The notes beneath the pieces are model-generated. The model did no database searches and was not told the DNA's origin. It worked only from the letters and a program-made list of their open reading frames with translations. A program made the position numbers and the translations under genes. A stretch of DNA of 64,000 nucleotides. It comes from Haberlea rhodopensis (Eukaryota > Streptophyta > Magnoliopsida > Lamiales > Gesneriaceae). Shown here in pieces: positions 57,281 through 64,000 of this stretch; the stretch's first letter is position 1, and every line of letters starts with the position of its first letter. The DNA is taken from assembly GCA_907163345.1 (NCBI GenBank), contig CAJQUN010000003.1:30891879-30955878 (forward strand), given 5' to 3'.

Positions 57281-58632
57281 CTCATGATCACCCACATGAA
57301 CATCAACCACATGTGATTTTATTCTACAATGCACGAGAGGGCTAATGACGTTGCTCCTTCACCACCCCAATATGTTCTTAATTATAGTGTTATCATTGTC
57401 TGGGATGTTTTAGTTTCTTTGTTTCTTCAACCTTGTATCCAGACCGATCTTGTTCTCTAATTTTCTTTCCAAAAACACAATAAGATTAAAAATAATCCAC
57501 CAACCCCCAATAAGGTTTGTGAATGGAAAGATTTTCATAATAAAAATGGCCTTGAAAAGTTCTTTTTTTTTTGTTGAATAATAGTTAGACTATGTCTAGG
57601 AAGTATTCCGGAAGCTTGATGCAAATAAAATAATGTGTTTTCTACGTCTCCTTGCTATGTATCCAGTATCCACGTTTGATTCTGGTCAATAAATAAGACT
57701 TTGATGAATAAATAATTGATTTCGGGATTTAAAATGATTTTAATAATTGAGAATTTGAAATCCCTTAATTTGATTTTTAAAAATAAATTAAAATAAAGAT
57801 AATGAATTTTGAAATATATGGATTAAAAAATTCCCAAGCGCCGTGCCCTCGGCTCTTAACTCCTTTTCCATCGGCAGCACGAAGCGTTAGGTTAGTATTA
57901 GGCCTTCTCCCGTTAGGCTTCAAAATGTTATTTTGTGATTGGGTATCTTTTCAATTCAGTTAAAGCCCACAAGGCCCAATTGGTGGTTGAGGGTTAAGGC
58001 TCTCAAGAATCAACAGCCAACACTCGCTATTTCCTCTTCCAACGCAACGGGAGCGTGCTCCGGCAGCAGCATCACTGCGGAGGCGGTAGGTTATTATACC
58101 TCTTTTCATTATTTCTTCTTTATCAACAAAATATTCTATTCATTGCATATTCTTAAAATAAAAAAAAATCTCCAGTCGAATAATTGAATTTTACTGTATA
58201 ATGCCCCAAATAGTCGAGATTTTTTAGAAAGTTGACAGCTTTACGTTTTTGGGCTGTTTTTTTTTTGTAGCTGTTTTCTCAAATTAATTGATAAAGTGTG
58301 AGTTCGTGCTTTTAACTGATGAAAGAACGATCTACGTATTGGTGCTTTCTTTCGCCAATAGGAGTTGCTTTGTTGGATAAGTATCGATACATTTGGTTTC
58401 TGTCGAGTCAATGAGTAAGCATAGGAACAGATTGTTGGTGCCCAATATATTCGAATTGGAGTCAGGTAGTGAGTTATATTTGCTACATTATATGTGGAGT
58501 ACTAGCACGAGAATCCCAACTGATGCCCAAGCTTAATCGCATATGCTGGTCTGCATAATCATTGAAATGAAATTAAGAAAGTGAAGTAAAAGAATTCAGC
58601 ATAAATATGAAGAAAATGATAATGTCATGTTA

Positions 58633-58663
<31 letters not shown>

Positions 58664-58972
58664 GCATAATAGTTTCAAGAAATGATGCTTTATAAAATTT
58701 GTAATGAAGGTAAACAGTGATAAAACAAAGTTAAACTAATTTTATTTTTCTTTACAGTTCTAAGTACGTTAAAACTTGATCGGATTTTATTTATTTAAGA
58801 TAAAAACGTGCCAAACCTTTAAAATCCATATCTCTTATTCCAAGTCTCCTCAAATCTTATGAAATCCCATCTCACCAACATAGGGTTTGTCAATCTATCC
58901 TATCATCGTATCAGCTGCAGCGACACAAGTGGTAATTATCTTCTGCCGTTGAGGGCGATTACTTAAGAAGCA
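57281..58972. other. Upstream region of the PheRS gene, with a possible 5' exon
   Basis: Mostly AT-rich. At 57840-58085 a GC-richer block ends at a good donor (GCG then GTAGGT). It is open in one frame (PTRPNWWLRVKALKNQ..., Ser-rich) without a clear ATG. It could be a 5' untranslated exon of the PheRS transcript or the first exon of a lost gene. A TA microsatellite lies at 58637-58663. Bases 58850-58972 are probably the PheRS leader. Confidence 0.4.
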
Positions 58973-61900
58973 ATGGCAGAAGAAGCCTTGTTAGGATACC
59001 TGGAAAAGAATGAGGGAATTTTAGATTCCGGGAAATTTGCAGAGGAAAAAGGAATTAGTCATGATGAAATTGTTAATGTTATCAAAAGTCTGAACGGTTT
59101 CCGTCTCCTTGATGCTCAGGTCAGTTTTTTGACCTCATATTCCATTGTTTTCTGTTAGAATTTATTCTGTTGTAGCGCAAGTACATGATTGGCTTGGATT
59201 ATCATGAGCTTAATGCCTAGTTATTAATCGTTATATTAGTTGTGGTCAATGTTTGTTCAAATCTATAGTTCTTTAATACCATGAAGTTTAATTCAAGTTA
59301 AGGGATGTATATGTCATATAAGTTGCTGTGTGGGTCCTGAAATTGGTGGATTATTGGAAATCGTTGGAATTTCTGATGAAGTTCACTTCCAAAAATTATG
59401 CAGGATATCAAGAAGGAAAGATGGGTGCTCACCCAAGAGGGGGAAACATATGCTAAGGATGGGTCTCCAGAAGTACAGCTCTTTTTAGCAGTACCACCTG
59501 ATGGCATTTCTCGAGAAGATTTACAGGTAATAAAATAATTAATTATGTGGCACAATGGCAGTAAATTATTGACTCGTCTATGAACAAAAACCATTTGGAC
59601 TATCAAAAGTACTCCTGCAATTTATTTATTTCTTGCTTTGTGGTGCTTGGTTAGTCGATTACTTCTAGAATGTAAGCTTTTTTAATGCAGTTGATGTTCT
59701 TACTGCACAAATGTATATATTTTACTGGTTCTTGGAAGTAACTTATGGTTTCAATTGTGCGGTTGCTTCAACCATTTCTCTCTGTCTTGCTGGCCATCAA
59801 TGTTTTTCACTAGTCGATATCATTAGCTTATTTTTCACACTTGGAAGAAATGCTGCCGATGTTGATTTTCCAATTGCAGAAATTGAAGCCCTCAATTTAC
59901 AAAATAGGCAGCCAACAGGCCATAAAAAACAAATGGATAGAGATGGGAAAGTTGCAGGTGTCACGAAAGGTAATGCTGACCGAAACTGTTTTTTGAAATT
60001 TTTTAGATGAAGAGATGTGGCTTTGTGCACATGAGAACTAGAACTTATTTATTCTGAATGATAATTCTTGTCATGCTGAACTATACTTGCTTTGGTGATT
60101 TGTTTTAGGTCGACCATGTTGATGACAAAGTGAGGGATATGCTTATAAAAATTCAAAATGGTGAGGTGAGTAACAGTCTTTAAATGTTCGGCTCTTCTTT
60201 GTCCCTTTTACTCATGTATGTCTTACATTATGCATGTATATGTGACTATGCATGTGTTCTGAATAAGTTGGATACTTGGATCTTATGTTAACCATATGGA
60301 GTACAATGGATTTAAAATGTTCAGAGCTATCATATCTAAATATGTGATCTGCAGCCTCAAGTATTGAATGTATGTGTAGTGTAATCTAAATTAATATATG
60401 CTTGATTGGCTACGTTTTCTTATTTCTAGAGTCTGAAAATTATATTTTTGCATGTTGAGCTTTAAATGTATAAACATTTTCTCATTTTGCTAGAGTGTCT
60501 TATCTTAGAAATGCATGCTATTTTGTTCCACCTTTTGAAACAAGTTAGCAGATCTCTGATGAGACACTATGTGGAATCTATTTGTTACTCTGTTTCATTT
60601 ATTATGCCCTAAAAAATGTATCAGTGTAGCTCTGTCATCCATTAATTGCGTAAAACTGAAACAAAATTTGGTCCCCTTACTCATTAACGTCTGATGTTGT
60701 AATCCATATTAAATTGTAGGCAGTCGGCTCTGACGATATTGATGCTCTCAAACGGAGAAAGCTCATTAGTTCCCAGTAAATTATTTTTGTTTTGATTTGT
60801 ATTTCTTGTTCACTTTTGGGTATATTATTATGTTTAATAATGTGTAACTCACGTTATTTGGACAGCAAACATTCCAAATATGGGGTATTTTGTTTGTGTT
60901 CATTGATTTGCATTTTTTTCATGATACAAGAATATGGAAAGGCTATTCTGTAAAGAAAGGTCCTAAGTACACTCCTAGAAGGAAAAAGGTGGCCACTGAT
61001 TTAACTCGTGAGAATCTACAAAGGTAATTACTCTACTTGGTGCATTTCCAGGGTGGTGTTGTATGTAGGGCTACTTTTTTATGGTTTTCTGTATGTTCAT
61101 GCCATCTTCATATCGAGACAGAGTTTGTTATTGAAAAATGATTATGGATGCTTCCTATCCGAATATGTACGCAAAGAGAATATTGTGGTCCTTATGCTAA
61201 GCAAATGCTTATTACTTGTTGTTGCATTTTTTAAACTACATTCTAGAACTCTTTGGTGCTAAATTCTAGATGTTATTGCAAATCTCATTTCACTCCTATT
61301 TTTATTATCTGATATGTATTTCGTTTATTCTTTGAAGGGGTGAATGGAAAGAGATCGAGTTTAAAGAATATAACTTCCTTGCAAAGGGTCAGCCAACTGA
61401 AGGTGGCTGTCTCCATCCGTTACTTAAGGCATGGTTACAATACTTTTTTTACATCCTTTCATTCACGTTCATTTTAGTTACCTGCTGATTTATATGCTGC
61501 ATGATAAGTAAAAGAGTCAAAAATTGGTAATGTAATTGCTTTCTGCTAGTTCACATGTATTTTGGTTCAGTAAAGGTTAGTCTCACAGTTCACTTCTATC
61601 TGAGTCATATTTTCTCGCTCTTTTTTTTACACAGAAACTAGTGTTAAACTCATGCAACTAAGAGGCCCATTTTAAACTTGTTCTCATTGGCCTTCTCTTC
61701 CTTTTGAAGGCACATAAATGGAATAAATTGGAGTTATGTGTATATATATTTTTAAATAGTATTTTTATCAACTGGTGAAATTATCTGCTGCTGGCGTGAT
61801 GTAGCCATATGTGATGGCGAGCTTATCCTACGATGTTTCATGCATCCAGTATTTCGCTGCTATGCCATTACTTTATTGATTGCTATTTAATTTCATTTTC

Positions 61901-63648
61901 TTGAAGGTACGGCGCCAAATTCAGATGATATTTCTTCAAATGGGGTAAGGCGGTGATACTTTTTGATTAATTATTTTGAGTCGAGTCTTTAATGTAAAAT
62001 CCTATAATTTGAAGAATATTGCTGACGTAGCATTCTTGGCTTGCAGGTTTGAAGAGATGCCTACAAACAATTTTGTAGAGAGCAGGTGCACGGCCTTGAT
62101 CTTCTTATTCTAATGCAGACTCCAAGTGAAGCTCAATTTTGTATCTACATCCGTACTTTCAAAAATCATAAATTAGAGAGGTTAAAAGAGAAGTTGTTCA
62201 ATTCTGTTTACTGCTGTCCATGGTGCTTTATTAGGTTTCATTTACTGAGGTTGCAGTAGTAGGTGGGATTACGTAGCAGTTCTACTTCATCTTCTGACAC
62301 TTAAACTGAACTAAAACTTTGGATTGCTGAATCAAAGATATAAAACATTCCGTTTAAAAATAGAAAACAATGGAGCCATCATAGTATTTTTGTTCCATCC
62401 CTTCCCGCTTGACTTGTTGGTATTATGAATGCTGGTTTACCCCTTCAAAAAATCAGTTTTAGATTATTGTAGCTTGTATATGCTTGCCACCATCAATGTA
62501 AACAAAGAACTTAGATTGGCATTTGCTTATGCATTTTCATTGTCTGTAGATAAGGATGCTTTAATTGCATCATCTATTAGAAAGATGGCACTATTTCTGC
62601 CCGCGTTATTTTTCTCTTAATTCTTGTGCAGTAACATTTGATAAGTACTTGCTTGAGCTTGCAGCTTCTGGAACTTTGATGCCCTTTTCCAACCACAACA
62701 ACATCCAGCTCGTGATTCACACGATACATTCTTTTTGAAAGGTTTTCTCAGAATTTCATCTTTATATTTAGCAGCGATCTTTTTAGTTTTCTGACAGTAG
62801 TTGATGTTTCAGAGCCTTCAACAACAAGGACACTACCTGAAGATTACGTTAAGCGGGTTAAACAAGTTCATGAATCTGGTGGTTATGGATCCAGGGGGTA
62901 GGCTATGCATATTATTTACCTTTTTCTTGTTCCATCTTTTAAAGTGAGTAACAAATTTGACTGTCTTCACTAGTTATGGCTATGAATGGAAGAGAGAAGA
63001 AGCCAACAAAAATCTTCTTCGAACTCATACGACTGCTGTTTCCTCCCGGATGCTTTATGCTCTTGCGCAGGTTGGCTATTCTTTTACCTGGCATGGCATC
63101 TAAAGTTTCACATATGCTGTCTACGCAGAAGTGCATCTATCCTCTTTCATTCAATTGAGCTTTACTCCAAGACTATACTTTGATATTTTTTTGTTTTGCT
63201 GACCTTCATTGACCTTTGGCTATAATTTGATGTTTGATCTAAAGACGAAAAATAAGAAAAATATTGGTGTGTTACCTGCTTCATTATTTTGATCACCAGT
63301 TTCTTTAGTTAAGTACTTTGTTCTTAGAATTACCTTAATAAGTTTTCACTCGAGATGTTTGGGGAATTTTTTATACAATGTTTAGAATTTGTTATTTAGT
63401 TGCTGCGTTATTTAGGTCGCCCTCGAGGTTTTTTCCCTTTAATTTCACTTCTATTTCATTTTATTTTTTTCTGTTGATTGGTGATGTACTAGTTATTCTT
63501 TTAGTTACTATGCTCGATGTTTTGATTTCCTGATTGATAATTTTTTGGCAGGGAACATTTACTCCCAAAAGTTACTATTCAATAGACCGGGTCTTCAGAA
63601 ATGAAGCTGTAGATCGTACTCACCTTGCTGAATTCCACCAGATAGAAG
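58973..63648 (+). CDS. FARSA: Phenylalanine--tRNA ligase alpha subunit, cytoplasmic (first 13 exons; runs off the window)
   Basis: The exons are 58973-59119, 59404-59526, 59880-59969, 60109-60165, 60720-60775, 60931-61023, 61338-61428, 61907-61944, 62047-62085, 62665-62741, 62813-62897, 62974-63070 and 63552-63648. They give 363 residues in one frame, of about 490 expected. The N-terminal winged-helix tRNA-binding part (MAEEALLGYLEKNEGI; VIKSLNGFRLLDAQ) is followed by WKGYSVKKGPKYTPRRKKVA and the class II catalytic core. Motif 1 lies around EMPTNNFVESSFWNFDALF and motif 2 is FRNEAVDRTHLAEFHQIEG. With the beta subunit the enzyme charges tRNA-Phe in the cytosol. The intron after exon 7 starts with GC (AAG then GCATGG); all others are GT-AG. 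Motif 3 and the 3' end lie beyond base 64000. Confidence 0.96.
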
Positions 63649-63917
63649 GTATCCCACTTTCTACGAAGAAGTGCATGTTTAGTTCCATGGCTCAACTAGC
63701 CTCTCCTTGTTGGTAATGTTTTCCATTTGCTTTAAGCTGCATTATGGGAGGAAACAAAAAGGTGATCTGGTGCAGTAGTGTGACCTTTAAACCATGATGC
63801 GTTTGTTATTTCAAATGATTTTTTTTTTTTGGGGTATAGTTGACACAATAGCTGAAGTAAGCTTTGGTATCCAGTTAGATTCTCTCACTTGCAATGTGAA
63901 TATAGTGACCAGCATAG

Positions 63918-64000
63918 TTATTAAAAGCTCACATAGCGCGCGCTAAAGCTCAAGGCGAAGCGAGGCGTGGGTCCTGCGCCTCACAGCGCCATGCGCCTCG
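63918..64000. repeat. Start of a GCGCCTCAAGGCG-type repeat in a PheRS intron, cut by the window end
   Basis: AAAAGCTCACATAGCGCGCG and then AAGGCGAAGCGAGGCG, GCGCCTCACAGCGCC and GCGCCTCG follow one another. This kind of GC-rich inverted sequence is common in plant introns as hAT-like MITEs. Only its beginning is in the window. Confidence 0.5.

Noticed and set aside
61428..61445. Reading GCATGG at exon 7 as a sequencing error for a GT donor
   Set aside because: GC-AG introns are a known minor class, and the base before the donor (AAG) fits the strong consensus typical of them, so no error need be assumed.
1..64000. CRISPR arrays, bacterial operons, tRNA or rRNA genes
   Set aside because: No spaced identical repeats of CRISPR type, no ribosome-binding sites and no cloverleaf I could support. 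The window is plant nuclear DNA.

Overview
The window is nuclear DNA of a flowering plant. It is AT-rich, its genes have GT-AG introns and plant-type products, and most of it consists of nested plant transposons. A UGT94-type glucosyltransferase and a Copia element with a long extra 3' ORF that I associate with Lamiales genomes point to an asterid eudicot, perhaps Lamiales. That placement is an inference from memory, not a search result.

Bases 1-21164 look like the right-hand part of a PIF/Harbinger-type DNA transposon whose left end lies outside the window. It carries a broken Myb/SANT-like gene (+), an antisense exon with SUMO-interaction-like motifs and basic clusters, and an antisense GRF zinc-finger/membrane-anchor gene. 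Two LTR retrotransposons sit inside it, both with exact 5-bp target duplications. One is a non-autonomous Gypsy element (2302-8942, ATATA; gag kept, most of pol lost). The other is a full-size Copia element (9875-20249, CAAAG) that cuts the GRF gene inside a tryptophan codon. The LTRs of each pair differ by only about 1% by eye, so both insertions are recent.

21165-26412 holds a MULE-like element (21579-24666, TIRs of about 75 bp). Inside it are two hAT-type MITEs with exact 8-bp duplications and coding exons of a captured, unidentified gene. A foldback MITE follows. An intact UGT94-like gene (27109-28473, -) comes next, then a decayed minus-strand Copia remnant (29131-33205) holding a GATACG-rich hAT MITE and a minisatellite of about 38 bp, and a solo Gypsy LTR (33392-34911, ATGAT).

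36260-39889 (-) is an intact seven-exon receptor-like kinase gene. 39890-53057 is gene-poor. It contains a foldback element split by a TRIM, a probable MULE-like element, a hAT transposase remnant, an LTR-like segment with a 39-G homopolymer and clustered GATCGATC palindromes, and several local duplications.

53058-56147 (+) is an intact eight-exon gene for the mitochondrial complex I TYKY/NDUFS8 subunit, with a tandem duplication copying one exon end and its splice donor. 58973-63648 (+) is the first 13 exons of the cytoplasmic phenylalanyl-tRNA synthetase alpha subunit, which runs off the window. The four cellular genes (UGT, kinase, complex I subunit, PheRS alpha) show no functional link to each other. 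Everything else is transposon-derived or unassigned intergenic DNA.
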